Source: Treponema sp. (GTDB taxonomy: Bacteria > Spirochaetota > Spirochaetia > Treponematales > Breznakiellaceae). Taken from it: a stretch of 17,487 nucleotides of DNA. The notes under the pieces were generated by a model. It was not told the DNA's origin, did no database searches, and saw nothing but the letters and a program-made list of their open reading frames with translations. Made by a program: the position numbers and the translations under genes. Positions 5,587 to 14,321 of the stretch are shown piece by piece. Within the stretch, counting starts at the first letter, position 1; each line of letters begins with the position of its first letter. The stretch is taken from contig JAISZE010000173.1 of NCBI GenBank assembly GCA_031269405.1, positions 1-17,487 on the forward strand, written 5' to 3'.

Positions 5587-6876
5587 ATGGCTCAAATTGA
5601 AATCTGGGGACCCCAGTCCCGCCCGCCTTTAGGGCATTGGATTCCCCTCAGTATCCAGCATGTTTTCGCAATGTTCGGTGCTACGATTCTGGTCCCTATT
5701 CTTACGGGGCTTGATCCCGGAACCGCCCTGTTCACTGCCGGAACAGGAACCCTGATCTACATACTTCTTACAGGCGCCAAGGTTCCTGCTTTTTTAGGTT
5801 CTTCCTTCGCTTTTATTCCGCCTATTATCGCTATTTCCTCGGTTTACGGCATGCCCTATGCCCTGGGTGGCGCCGTAGCTGCCGGCCTTTTCTACTGTAT
5901 CGTAGGGCTTATTATCAAATTCGCCGGAACAGGATGGCTGGACAAGGCCCTTCCCCCGGTGGTTATCGGGTCGGTTATTGTGGTTATAGGCCTTAATCTG
6001 GCGCCTACGGCTATGAACATGGCTATGAATGACGCTAACGGCAGCTACAGCCTGGTAATGCTTTCTATCGCCGCAGTTACCCTGGGGGTTACTATAGTGA
6101 TAAACATCTTATTGAAGGGATTTTTCAGCACTATACCCATCCTTATCGGCCTTGTGGTGGGTTACCTCTTTACCCTGATTATGGGCTTGTTCTTTCCCGC
6201 TTACGCTATCATCAACTTCCAGATCGTCAAAGACGCCCCATGGGTCGGGCTTCCCCAATTCCAGGTCCCGAGTTTTAATTTTGTCGCTGTGCTTACCTTT
6301 ATCATCGTCTCTCTGGCTACAATCTGCGAGCACCTTGGGGATACCCTGGTTACCTCCAAAGTTGTGGGTCAGGATTTCTACAAAAACCCCGGTCTCCACC
6401 GCACCCTTGCAGGGGACGGGCTTGCCACTGCCTGGGCGGCTTTTTGGGGCGGCCCTCCTAATACCACGTACGGTGAAAACATCGGCGTTATGGCGATTAC
6501 CAAGGTTTACTCGGTGTGGGTTATTGGCGGCGCGGCGGTCATAGCGGTATTCCTTTCGTTTTTCCGGAAATTCGGTGCCCTTATACAAACTATTCCCAAT
6601 CCGGTCCTGGGGGGCATATCCATGCTGCTCTTCGGGATAATCGCATCTTCGGGCCTTAGAACTATCGTGGAAAGCGGCGTGGATTACAAGGACAAGCGCA
6701 ACCTCACTATCTCGTCGGTCATTTTCGTCATCGGCATCGGCGGGGGGCGACTGGCCTTTGCTATTACCGGGGGCGTTGAATTCCAGCTTGCGGGAGTCGC
6801 TTTGGCCACAGTAGTTGGAATTATCCTCAACCTTGTTTTCCCTTACAGTAAGGGAGAATCACCGGCGAAAAAGTAA
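5587..6876 (+). CDS. uraA: Uracil/xanthine permease (NCS2 family)
   Basis: The 429-residue product is a nucleobase:proton symporter of the NCS2 family with about 14 membrane segments. The N-terminus has the SIQHVFAMFGATILVPILTG segment and GSSFAFIPPI that mark UraA-like members. Two key acidic residues are present: E248 in ICEHLGDTL and E297 in TTYGENIGV. Their spacing of 49 equals that of E241 and E290 in E. coli UraA, which bind uracil or couple protons. This favours uracil over xanthine as substrate. The start ATG has a strong GGAGG ribosome-binding site inside a hairpin. No pyrimidine synthesis genes lie nearby, so the role is probably uracil uptake for salvage. Confidence 0.9.
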   Translation: MAQIEIWGPQSRPPLGHWIPLSIQHVFAMFGATILVPILTGLDPGTALFTAGTGTLIYILLTGAKVPAFLGSSFAFIPPIIAISSVYGMPYALGGAVAAGLFYCIVGLIIKFAGTGWLDKALPPVVIGSVIVVIGLNLAPTAMNMAMNDANGSYSLVMLSIAAVTLGVTIVINILLKGFFSTIPILIGLVVGYLFTLIMGLFFPAYAIINFQIVKDAPWVGLPQFQVPSFNFVAVLTFIIVSLATICEHLGDTLVTSKVVGQDFYKNPGLHRTLAGDGLATAWAAFWGGPPNTTYGENIGVMAITKVYSVWVIGGAAVIAVFLSFFRKFGALIQTIPNPVLGGISMLLFGIIASSGLRTIVESGVDYKDKRNLTISSVIFVIGIGGGRLAFAITGGVEFQLAGVALATVVGIILNLVFPYSKGESPAKK

Positions 6877-6898
6877 GCGCCTGGCAGGAACTTTTACG

Positions 6899-6922
6899 GC
6901 TTTGGGGTTAACGCCCCGAAGC
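6899..6922 (+). other. Hairpin between uraA and the VOC gene
   Basis: GCTTTGGGG (6899-6907) and CCCCGAAGC (6914-6922) form a 9-bp stem with one T-G pair and loop TTAACG. No T-run follows, and the ribosome-binding site of the next gene starts a few bases later. It could slow transcription or protect the uraA message end. Confidence 0.4.
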
Positions 6923-6939
6923 GCCCCTGAGGAGGCCCT

Positions 6940-7299
6940 GTGAGCAAAAAACTGTACATAGGTTCAATTGTAACCCAGTGCTTTGAGTTTGAAAAAATGA
7001 TTCACTTCTGGAAGGACGCGCTGGGTTACTCTTTCCGCGAAGAGCCTTCCGAAGACTGGGCCGTGCTTCGTGATCCTTTGGGCCTTGGGCCGAATCTTTC
7101 GTTCCAGAAGCGGGAGGCAAAACGGGACCGACGCAGCTGGCTGCATCTGGACCTTTACGCCGCCGATCAGGAAGCCGAAACGGCGCGGCTCATTTCCATC
7201 GGGGCAAAACGGTATCCCTGGCGCTACCCCGAAGGGGCCGACTATGTTGTGCTGGAAGACCCTGACGGCAATCTTTTTTGCGTTGTACGAGGGGTTTAG
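6940..7299 (+). CDS. VOC/glyoxalase-like domain protein
   Basis: The 119-residue product is a single vicinal-oxygen-chelate fold protein. It has two beta-alpha-beta-beta-beta halves: residues about 5-55 (YIGSIVTQCFEFEKMIHFWK, then WAVLRDPLGLGPNLSFQ) and about 65-118 (WLHLDLYAADQEAETARL, then VVLEDPDGNLFCVV). The histidine in LHLDL and the DPDGNLFCVV end match the glyoxalase-like subfamily. Members act on varied small substrates or bind drugs, so no reaction can be assigned. The GTG start follows a strong GAGGAGG (6929-6935). It may share a transcript with uraA. Its stop codon interleaves with that of the convergent MATE gene. Confidence 0.85.
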   Translation: MSKKLYIGSIVTQCFEFEKMIHFWKDALGYSFREEPSEDWAVLRDPLGLGPNLSFQKREAKRDRRSWLHLDLYAADQEAETARLISIGAKRYPWRYPEGADYVVLEDPDGNLFCVVRGV

Positions 7300-8648
7300 C
7301 CCCTTGTCAGCTTCTTCATCCAGTTCCAGCGGTGAACCTTGACTGCCGCTACAGAACATTTGAAAATCTGATCGCATTTAAGGCAGGCGAAGGTTACCAC
7401 AGGGGGGAAATGGAACACAAAGGCCGAAAGCAGGGCCGAAGGGATAACTACTACCCATACCCAAAAAAGATCGTTTAACAGGACAAAACTGGTAGCGCCC
7501 CCTGCCCGGACTATGCCGGTGAGAACCGACATCTGGTAGGAAGTGCCTACAATCATGACCGAAAAAACCGTAAGGAACTGAACGGCGAATTGGTAGGCTT
7601 CAGCCGAAATCGCCTTGAAACCCAGGGACAGTATCGGGCCTTTAAGCAGGAAGATCGCGATACCTGTAAGGACGCCGAAGCTGACAAAGATCACCTGGAG
7701 GGTGCGTGAATAGGCTTTTACTTTCTCCACATCCCCTGAGCCAACGGTTCTTCCGATGATAACCCCTGAAGCGCCGGCTATGGCGTAGACCACCACGCTC
7801 AGCAACTGCTGGAGGTTGGCGGCGATGGTGTTGGCTGCCAGGACCTCGGAGCCCAGGCGGCCCAGGATGGCTACCTGGACGGTTCCGGCTATGCCCCAAG
7901 TTATGTCCCCCAGGATCACCGGGAAACCGTATCTGAAAAAATCTCCCAGGAGCAGCTTATCCCAGAGTTTGAGATCCCCCATGCGGAATTCAAGGTTCTT
8001 GTCCGCGAAGCGCACATAGCAAAACGAAACCGCGAATTCGCAGGCCCTGGCGATAAGGGTAGCGATAGCCGCGCCCCTGACTCCCAGGGCGGGGAATCCG
8101 AAATGGCCGAATATCAATATCCAGTTGAGAAATATGTTAACACAGAACCCGGTGAGGGAACTGAAAAAACCTATCCGGGTGTTCTGAACGCAGCGCATAG
8201 CCGCCAGGAACATATTATTGCAGCAAAAAAAGACATAGGAAAAACAAACGATGCCGATGTATTGCATCCCCCCGGAAATGACAGTCTGATCGTCTGTAAA
8301 GAGCCCCAGTATGTTCCGGGGGAAAACGGATACCAGTATGGTCAGGAGCGCTCCTGCGGCGAAGGCGGTTTTGATGGTAATGGTTACGACGATTTTCGCG
8401 TTTTTGGCGTCATTCCTGCCGAAGTACTGGGCCGCCAGGACCACCATAGCGGCGCTGAGCCCTGCGCAGAGCATGTGGAGTATCCACTGGACCTGGTTGG
8501 AAAGAAATACCCCCGATAGGGCCAGGTCCCCCAGGGACCCGACCATGAAATTATCTGCAAGGCCGACGCCGAAGGTGATAAGATTCTGAAGCGCCAGAGG
8601 CAGGGCGATTTTTGCCAGTGTGCTGTAAAACGAAGTTTCTTTAACCAT
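7296..8648 (-). CDS. MATE family efflux transporter
   Basis: The 450-residue product has about 12 membrane segments in two similar halves. The N-terminal half starts ALPLALQNLITFGVGLADNF with MVGSLGDLALSGV, the typical MATE opening. The second half carries FFRYGFPVILGDITWGIAGT and AGASGVIIGRTVGSGD. Members export cationic drugs, metabolites or lipid-linked compounds in exchange for sodium ions or protons; the substrate cannot be read here. The C-terminal tail (CLKCDQIFKC then HRWNWMKKL) holds a pair of CxxC-like cysteines. The ATG at 8648 has AGGTG upstream. It lies 48 bases after the M16 protease on the same strand and is probably cotranscribed. Its stop overlaps the end of the VOC gene by three bases. 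Confidence 0.93.
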   Translation of the reverse strand: MVKETSFYSTLAKIALPLALQNLITFGVGLADNFMVGSLGDLALSGVFLSNQVQWILHMLCAGLSAAMVVLAAQYFGRNDAKNAKIVVTITIKTAFAAGALLTILVSVFPRNILGLFTDDQTVISGGMQYIGIVCFSYVFFCCNNMFLAAMRCVQNTRIGFFSSLTGFCVNIFLNWILIFGHFGFPALGVRGAAIATLIARACEFAVSFCYVRFADKNLEFRMGDLKLWDKLLLGDFFRYGFPVILGDITWGIAGTVQVAILGRLGSEVLAANTIAANLQQLLSVVVYAIAGASGVIIGRTVGSGDVEKVKAYSRTLQVIFVSFGVLTGIAIFLLKGPILSLGFKAISAEAYQFAVQFLTVFSVMIVGTSYQMSVLTGIVRAGGATSFVLLNDLFWVWVVVIPSALLSAFVFHFPPVVTFACLKCDQIFKCSVAAVKVHRWNWMKKLTRG

Positions 8649-8696
8649 ACTACACCTGCTTTTTATACCTTTTACCGCTCCCGGGGCTTTAGCTTT

Positions 8697-11546
8697 TCAT
8701 CGCTCCCATTGTTCGGGGTACAGAATTACCCGGACCGCGCCTCCTTTTAAAAGCTGTTCCGCAGTATCCTGAATATCCCTGTACGTAACAGCTTGATACA
8801 AAGCGGGCCTCCTGTCCAGACGGCTCAGGGGAGAACGGTAAATCACCGCCGAGTTGGCATAGCTCTGGGCTATGTAGAGGTTGCTCTGAACCGATTCTTC
8901 CTGGTTTTTGATCAGCGCCTCCACGGATTTGGCGAACGCGTCTTCATCGACAGTTCCGGCGGCGATCTTCCGGATCAGGGCTTCCGCAGCGGCGGAAAGC
9001 TCTTCTGCACGCTTGGGATCGCAGATAAAGTAGAGCCCTCCGCTCAGTTCTCCACGGGGCAGGAGGGAAAGGGAAATCCCGCTTGATATGGAATACACTC
9101 CCCCCAGGGTTTCCCGGATTTCATCGTTAAGCGCTATGTCCAGGTACTCGTTGAGCACCGCCGCTGCGGCGCTTCGTTCTTCGGAATACGGCGCAGGGAC
9201 AAACCAGCCCAGGTAAACCCCGCTCCGTTCATCCCGGCCCTTGCGGACTTCCTTTACAGCCCTTTCCGGCCTTTGGTAATCCGCATCGGCCCAGGCGTTA
9301 AAACCAGGACCCTGGGGAATGGACGCGAGGTACGTTTCAGTAAGATCGCGGAAAACAGCGGGATCGATGTTGCCGGTAAAAACAAAGGTATAATCCCCGG
9401 GATTGGAACAAGCCAGGAAGAAATCAAGGGCTTCTTTTAGGTCCACCCGGTCAAGATCGGCGATTTCCATAGGGTGCAGCCTGGGATTCCCGTATATGGT
9501 CCTGGTGATCTCTTTGGAAAAAACCGAGTCAGGATCCTCCGCTTCCTGGGCCAGCCTGGTCCGCCAGTTGTCCAGAAGGGCCTGTATCGCATTGGGATCG
9601 AAACGCGGCTGGGTAAAACTTAAATGGATCATTTCGAAAAGGGTTTTTATGTCTCCTGAGGCGGCGAAACCCTGGTAGCCTCTGATGAAACTTGAGGCCC
9701 AGAAGGACAGGCTCACCTGCTTGTCCGCCAGCTTCCTTGTCAGTTCCGGCCGTGAGTAAGGCCCCAGCCCCGAGGCGTTGAGCATTTCCGCAGCCAGGGA
9801 TGCAGAGGCGTCCTGTTCCAAAGGAACGCTCAGGGTCCCGCCCCTGGCCTGGGCGTAAAGGGAGACCTCGTTATTGCGGTTCCTGGTTTCCCTGAGTATT
9901 ACTTCCATGCCGTTCCCAAGCCGCCACCTGAGGGCGCCGGTTTCGTCATCCCTTGACTCCGCGGCGATGATCCCCGGTACGGGGAGTTCGCCCAGCAGCT
10001 CGCCGCTTACCGTAACAGCCTCCGGCGGGGCGATATCGGCCTTTTTGATTTCCTTTACTATAGCTTCAATCTGTCCGGGGCTTAACAGGCTGCCCTTTTC
10101 GGAATCAGGGGCGCTTATAAAGACCGTAAGGTCGTCATCGGCAAACGTGTAGGCAATAGCGGCGTTGATTTCGTTCAGGCTTATGCCGGGGAGCAGTTTT
10201 TGAATAGCCCTGAGTTCCCATTCCGCATCCGGGACGGTTTCCCCTGTAAGGAAATGGCTGACAAAGGCACGGACATAGGTATTGGACTCCTGCCTGTCTT
10301 TTTCGGCCACAAGCTGCTCCATATCGGAGACAAGGGAACGCCGGGCTATATCGGCCTCGCTTTCGGTAAAACCGTAACGGATCAGGGATTCTTTTATCGT
10401 AAGAAGTTCCCTAAGGGTCCTTTCGGCGGCTCCTGCTTTGGCCTGGCCTGCAAGTATAAAAAACCGGGAATTGGCGGCGTAACGGGCATTTCCCGCCCCG
10501 GCGGCCACATAGGGGGTTTCCGGCCTGCTTCGGGCCTCTTCAAACCTGAGGTAAAGCATGGTCCCCACCAGGTAGTCGATAATACCCTGGCGGTATCCTG
10601 CCAGATCCGTATGCCGTTCCTGGGGTTTCTGTTTGTAATAGAGATCCACCCTGGTTTGGGGCAGTTCGGGATCCGTAAAAACATGGGCTTCGAAGCTCCC
10701 CCTTTTGGGCTCAGGGAGATCGTAACGCGGCCTGGCGAAGGGTTCTTTTGAAGGCCCCGGAAGGAAATTCTCCTCCAGAGAGGCTTCCAGGGCCGCCCCG
10801 TCGAAGTCCCCTATGAAGATAAGAGCCATATTTTCGGGCTTGTACCACTTTTTATAAAAGCCCTCAAGCCTGGAAGCAGGGGCGTTTTCGATGACCTCCG
10901 GGACGCCTATAGGGAGCCGGCTGGCATAAGGGGAGCCCTTAAAAAGTATAGGCAGCATCTGCCGGTAAAGCCGCTCCGAAGCCCCCAGCCGGGAACGGTG
11001 TTCTTCCATAATAACGAGCCGCTCGTCGTCAACGTCTTTTGGAGCGAAGGTGATAGCCCTGGTCCAGTCATCGATGATGTTCAGGGCCCGCAGGGGTATC
11101 CGTTTCAGCCCATTTTCCCCGCTTTCGACTGTGGTTTCGATGCTGTAAACTGTCTCGTCGTAGGAAGTATAGGCATTCACTTCCGGGCCAAAGCGCATGC
11201 CTAATGAACGGAGGTACTGTATCAATTCCGATTCAGGAAACCTTGCGGTGCCGTTAAAAGCCATGTGCTCTACAAAGTGGGCCAGCCCCTGTTCCTCCCC
11301 GGTTTCCAGGACCGATCCGGCGTTCACCGCCAGGGTAAGGAAAGCCCGGCCTTCAGGTTTGGAATTTTCCAGAATATAGTAGCGAAATCCCGAGGAAAGC
11401 GTCCCGGTCCGGGCGTTTTCCATGAAAGGAACCGGGTCCGAAGGCCGTCCAAGGTCCGCATAGAGGCCCCTTCCCCAAACCTGAAAGGCACAAAAGACCG
11501 AAAAGAAGATAAAAAGCGAAAACAATTTTAACTTTTTCATTCCCAT
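8697..11546 (-). CDS. Secreted M16 family zinc metalloprotease (PqqL-like)
   Basis: The 949-residue product is a full-length, two-unit M16 peptidase. Residues 1-25 are a signal peptide (MGMKKLKLFSLFIFF...), placing it in the periplasm. The first unit has the inverted zinc site H90-F-V-E93-H94 (HFVEHMAFNGT) and the downstream DDERLVIMEEH (about 173-183) expected to hold the third zinc-binding glutamate. The R/Y segment of the second unit is present (RDERSGVYLGWFVPAPYSEE, then GGVYSISSG), but without a second zinc site, as usual. Length and layout resemble E. coli PqqL (931 residues). Substrates are probably peptides or unfolded proteins. Two in-frame ATGs (11546 and 11540) are possible, and neither has a well-spaced ribosome-binding site. 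It is divergent from the DHH gene and leads the MATE gene. Confidence 0.93.
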   Translation of the reverse strand: MGMKKLKLFSLFIFFSVFCAFQVWGRGLYADLGRPSDPVPFMENARTGTLSSGFRYYILENSKPEGRAFLTLAVNAGSVLETGEEQGLAHFVEHMAFNGTARFPESELIQYLRSLGMRFGPEVNAYTSYDETVYSIETTVESGENGLKRIPLRALNIIDDWTRAITFAPKDVDDERLVIMEEHRSRLGASERLYRQMLPILFKGSPYASRLPIGVPEVIENAPASRLEGFYKKWYKPENMALIFIGDFDGAALEASLEENFLPGPSKEPFARPRYDLPEPKRGSFEAHVFTDPELPQTRVDLYYKQKPQERHTDLAGYRQGIIDYLVGTMLYLRFEEARSRPETPYVAAGAGNARYAANSRFFILAGQAKAGAAERTLRELLTIKESLIRYGFTESEADIARRSLVSDMEQLVAEKDRQESNTYVRAFVSHFLTGETVPDAEWELRAIQKLLPGISLNEINAAIAYTFADDDLTVFISAPDSEKGSLLSPGQIEAIVKEIKKADIAPPEAVTVSGELLGELPVPGIIAAESRDDETGALRWRLGNGMEVILRETRNRNNEVSLYAQARGGTLSVPLEQDASASLAAEMLNASGLGPYSRPELTRKLADKQVSLSFWASSFIRGYQGFAASGDIKTLFEMIHLSFTQPRFDPNAIQALLDNWRTRLAQEAEDPDSVFSKEITRTIYGNPRLHPMEIADLDRVDLKEALDFFLACSNPGDYTFVFTGNIDPAVFRDLTETYLASIPQGPGFNAWADADYQRPERAVKEVRKGRDERSGVYLGWFVPAPYSEERSAAAAVLNEYLDIALNDEIRETLGGVYSISSGISLSLLPRGELSGGLYFICDPKRAEELSAAAEALIRKIAAGTVDEDAFAKSVEALIKNQEESVQSNLYIAQSYANSAVIYRSPLSRLDRRPALYQAVTYRDIQDTAEQLLKGGAVRVILYPEQWER

Positions 11547-11549
11547 AGC

Positions 11550-11569
11550 ATACTATAAAAGTATAGTAT
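11550..11569. promoter_or_regulatory. Perfect palindrome before the M16 protease gene
   Basis: ATACTATAAAAGTATAGTAT is an 8-bp inverted repeat with a 4-base centre, 4 bases upstream of the protease ATG. On the minus strand it contains TATACT, which could be the -10 box, giving a leader of about 11 bases. No good -35 box was found. It is a candidate operator. Confidence 0.4.
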
Positions 11570-11633
11570 AAATCCAGAGACGCCAGAAATTCCTGTTCAA
11601 TTTCCGCAGAACCGCAGAACCTGGGTAATACCC

Positions 11634-11661
11634 TTACTTTTATGGTATATCATGATATAAT
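11634..11661 (+). promoter_or_regulatory. Promoter of the DHH gene with a palindromic -10 region
   Basis: TGATATAAT (11653-11661) is a perfect extended -10 element; TTACTT (11634-11639) is a weak -35 box 16 bases before TATAAT. The 14-base palindrome TATATCATGATATA (11646-11659) covers the -10 box and may be an operator. Transcription would start near 11668, a 14-base leader. Confidence 0.5.
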
Positions 11662-11681
11662 GAAGCTATAGGATGGTTATT

Positions 11682-12596
11682 ATGAGATTGTTAACTAGAT
11701 CGGATTTTGATGGTTTAGCTTGCGGCGCCCTTCTCTTTTATCTGGGGCTTGTAGATGAATGGAAGTTTGTACACCCTAAGGACATTCAGGACGGCCTTGT
11801 GGAAGCTACGGATAATGATATTTTGGCTAATATCCCATACATAAAGGGCTGTAAACTTTGGTTTGACCACCATTCAAGCGAGACCGAACGGCTGGGGAAG
11901 AAAACCTATTTCGAAGGGGTTTCCCGAAAAGCCCCCAGCTGCGCCAGGGTTGTTTATGAATATTACGGCGGCGATGAAAAACTGGGCCGTTTTGCCGAGA
12001 TGATCCGCTATGTTGACAAGGTCGATTCAGGCGACTTGAGTTCCGAAGAGATCATCAACCCCCGGGGTTGGGTGCTTTTGGGCTTTATCATGGACCCCCG
12101 TACCGGCCTGGGAAGGTTCAGAAATTTCACTATCAGCAATTACGAACTGATGATGGACCTGGCTTCGGCCTGCGCCAGTAAGCACATAGACGATATTCTG
12201 GCAATGCCCAATGTAAAGGAACGGGTGGATGTCTATTATGAACAGGACAAGCTCTTCCGGGAAATGCTGGCAAAGTATGTTAAAATTGACGGGAATGTTC
12301 TGGTAGTGGATCTCCGGGGAGTGGAGACCATTTACGCAGGGAACCGCTTCCTTATGTATACGCTTTACCCTGAACAGGATATTTCAGTATGGAGCGTAGA
12401 CGGCAGAAATAAGGCAAACTGCGCCATTACCGTAGGATACAGCATTATCAACAGATCCGCCACTGTGGACGTAGGGAGCATGCTTTACAAATACGGCGGC
12501 GGCGGCCACCACCAGGTAGGCACCTGCCAGGTTCCTTATGACGATGCCGACAGGATTATTGCCGAAATAGTGGAGCAATGTAAGACCCAGGCATGA
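11682..12596 (+). CDS. DHH/DHHA1 family phosphoesterase
   Basis: The 304-residue product has the DHH motif LWFDHHSSE (D62, H63, H64) and an N-terminal TRSDFDGLACGALL that supplies further metal-binding aspartates (D8, D10). The DHHA1 domain ends with GGGGHHQVGTCQVP near residue 272. Such proteins are manganese-dependent phosphoesterases acting on short RNAs, cyclic dinucleotides, pAp or polyphosphate; the substrate is not clear. There is no RecJ-like extension and no membrane or GGDEF part, so it is not GdpP. An upstream in-frame ATG at 11673 exists, but AGGA (11670-11673) is well spaced for ATG 11682, which is preferred. It is transcribed away from the M16 gene, under an extended -10 promoter. 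Confidence 0.9.
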   Translation: MRLLTRSDFDGLACGALLFYLGLVDEWKFVHPKDIQDGLVEATDNDILANIPYIKGCKLWFDHHSSETERLGKKTYFEGVSRKAPSCARVVYEYYGGDEKLGRFAEMIRYVDKVDSGDLSSEEIINPRGWVLLGFIMDPRTGLGRFRNFTISNYELMMDLASACASKHIDDILAMPNVKERVDVYYEQDKLFREMLAKYVKIDGNVLVVDLRGVETIYAGNRFLMYTLYPEQDISVWSVDGRNKANCAITVGYSIINRSATVDVGSMLYKYGGGGHHQVGTCQVPYDDADRIIAEIVEQCKTQA

Positions 12597-12647
12597 TTGT
12601 CCACAGTATATGCCAATGATCAAAGGGTTTATTCGTGCCGAAGGGGT

Positions 12648-12675
12648 TTAATACAAGAACCCGCCTTTCGGCGGG
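12648..12675 (-). terminator. Intrinsic terminator of the minus-strand rsmE/wecG unit
   Basis: On the minus strand CCCGCC-GAAA-GGCGGG (12675-12660) forms a 6-bp GC stem with a GNRA-type loop, followed by TTCTTGTATT. It lies about 20 bases after the last gene. On the plus strand no T-run follows, so it would not stop the DHH transcript well. Confidence 0.6.
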
Positions 12676-12696
12676 GGAACTTCAGGGCGAGGTTGT

Positions 12697-13539
12697 TTAT
12701 TGCCTGAAAAGCTTATAGATAAGGAGCAGCAACTTGTACCGGAAGTATGAGAAAATTCGCAGGAATTTAACCGGACTTCTGAGGCAGTAGCCCAGGCTTT
12801 CCAGTCCCCTGTCGAACACCCCCTGGGACGGCCGCTTTTTCCGCTCTGCAAAGACATCGAAAAGATCGCTGCACCACAGACGGAGACCGCGGCTCAGGCG
12901 GGAGTGGTTTTTGCTTATCCAGAGCTCTTCCCCGCGGACATCTTTGCCCACCAAAAGCAGGTGGGGGGCCGCCTTGCGTATGGCTTCCAGGATGCTTAGT
13001 TCCTCGTGTTTCCTGAAAGCGCCGGTAAAACGCCCGACTACCCTCAGCCTGGGAAAGGTCTGGCGGATGTTTTTTTCCGTTTTTTGGAGGGTTTTGATGC
13101 GGCTCCCAAGGAGATACACCGTGTACTCCCGGTGCTCAAGAATACTGAGGAGGCTCACCGCGAAATTGAAGGGCATGTAGCGGTAGGGTATCTTCCCGGT
13201 TAGAAACCTGGCCCCTGATATCAGGCTTTTCGAGACAGGAAGCACCAGGGACGCCTTGAGTACAAAGGAACGGTACTCCCTGTTCCGCCTGGCCCGGAGC
13301 AGATCCCAGAGCGAAAGGAGAACGATGTTTTTACCTTCCCCGCAAGGGTCCGGCGCAGGCGCAGGATGGATCAGAGAGGAGGCCGTTTTCGCCCCCTCTC
13401 CCTGGGAAATCTTCGGCGGAGCCAGGAGTTCATAAATGAGTTCCGGGAGCTGTTCAGGCGGTACTATGTCCAACGGGACCTGTAAAAGGCTTATCCGCTC
13501 CCGGGCGGGGAAATAGGCTTGGGTATCATCGGCGCCCAC
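12697..13539 (-). CDS. WecG/TagA/CpsF-family glycosyltransferase-like protein, active-site segment altered
   Basis: The 280-residue product resembles the WecG/TagA/CpsF family, whose members move N-acetylmannosamine or related sugars to lipid-linked carriers at the membrane. Visible parts are a SLVLPVSKSLISGARFL segment at about residues 97-113, TVYLLGSRIKTL, RVVGRFTGAFRKHEE, and LLLVGKDVRGEELWISKNH near 210. The usual LPDG.G, with its catalytic aspartate, is here LPVSKS, so that aspartate is missing. A charged C-terminal tail (FRYKLLLLIYKLF) may bind the membrane. The GTG start at 13539 has GGAG eight bases upstream and lies within the end of rsmE, overlapping by 49 bases. Activity of the usual kind is doubtful. 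Confidence 0.75.
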   Translation of the reverse strand: MGADDTQAYFPARERISLLQVPLDIVPPEQLPELIYELLAPPKISQGEGAKTASSLIHPAPAPDPCGEGKNIVLLSLWDLLRARRNREYRSFVLKASLVLPVSKSLISGARFLTGKIPYRYMPFNFAVSLLSILEHREYTVYLLGSRIKTLQKTEKNIRQTFPRLRVVGRFTGAFRKHEELSILEAIRKAAPHLLLVGKDVRGEELWISKNHSRLSRGLRLWCSDLFDVFAERKKRPSQGVFDRGLESLGYCLRSPVKFLRIFSYFRYKLLLLIYKLFRQ

Positions 13540-14294
13540 GATGCGCTCTCCAAAAGTATGATCCGTATTGCCGCCGCGCCGTAAAGGGCGGCGGTTTCGG
13601 TTCTCAGTATAGTATTGCCCATAGTCAGGGGCTTGAATCCGGCATCTGCAAAACAGTCCGCCTCAGCAGGGGAAAATCCCCCTTCGGGACCGACAGCTAA
13701 GACAACAATACCAGGGTTCATATAAAGATAACCATGAAAACTGCCCTGTTCAAGAGGGTGGGGATGGAGCAGTATGCCCACGCCGCCGGGCCGCTCCCTT
13801 TTAAGGCTTTCCCAGTATTCCAAAAGCCCCCTTACCGCGCAGGGAGGGCGCATAGCGGTAACAATAGCCGAACCGCTTTGCTGGCGGGCTTCCCTGATAA
13901 TGCGCTCCCAGCGGCGGAGCTTTGCTTCCATCCCGCTTGTAATCTTTACCGCCGAATACTCCGATTCAAACGGGACCACTTCCGAAATCCCCCCTTCGGC
14001 AGCCTGTCTGACAATAAGATCCATTTTGGTTCCCTTAGGCAGACCCTGGAAGAGGATGATAGGAGGAAGGGAGGGGGGATCCCGGGGAATTTCCCCCTGA
14101 CATTCGCCGATAAGGATATTGTCTACAGTGGACAGAACTTTGACCCTTGTTTCCGCGCCTCCGGGAAGGAGGGCTGTAAAAACCGAACCGGCCCTGAGCC
14201 GCCTGACCCTGACCAGGTAATGATAATCGCCGCCGTAAAGGTGGACCATTCCATCTGAGTTCGGAGGGACATTCAGGATGAACTGTTTCATCAC
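13491..14294 (-). CDS. rsmE: 16S rRNA (uracil-1498-N3) methyltransferase
   Basis: The 267-residue product is a SPOUT methyltransferase that methylates U1498 of 16S rRNA with S-adenosylmethionine. The N-terminal PUA-like domain (about 1-75) includes HYLVRVRRLRAGS. The SPOUT domain has LPKGTKMDLIVRQAAEGG with RWERIIREARQQSG, then the cofactor knot GPEGGFSPAEADCF at about residue 200, and MGNTILRTETAAL near 228-240. The start may be GTG 14294 or ATG 14291. It follows ctpA by 27 bases and overlaps the next gene by 49, so the minus-strand genes are cotranscribed. The C-terminal residues after RIILLES are a short unusual tail. Confidence 0.94.
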   Translation of the reverse strand: MMKQFILNVPPNSDGMVHLYGGDYHYLVRVRRLRAGSVFTALLPGGAETRVKVLSTVDNILIGECQGEIPRDPPSLPPIILFQGLPKGTKMDLIVRQAAEGGISEVVPFESEYSAVKITSGMEAKLRRWERIIREARQQSGSAIVTAMRPPCAVRGLLEYWESLKRERPGGVGILLHPHPLEQGSFHGYLYMNPGIVVLAVGPEGGFSPAEADCFADAGFKPLTMGNTILRTETAALYGAAAIRIILLESASWAPMIPKPISPPGSG

Positions 14295-14321
14295 GAAAAG
14301 CCGCCGGAAAGCCCCCGGCCC

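Noticed and set aside
7290..7304. Bidirectional terminator at the interleaved VOC/MATE stops (AGGGG-TTTAG-CCCCT)
   Set aside because: The stem is only 5 bp and no T-run follows on either strand.
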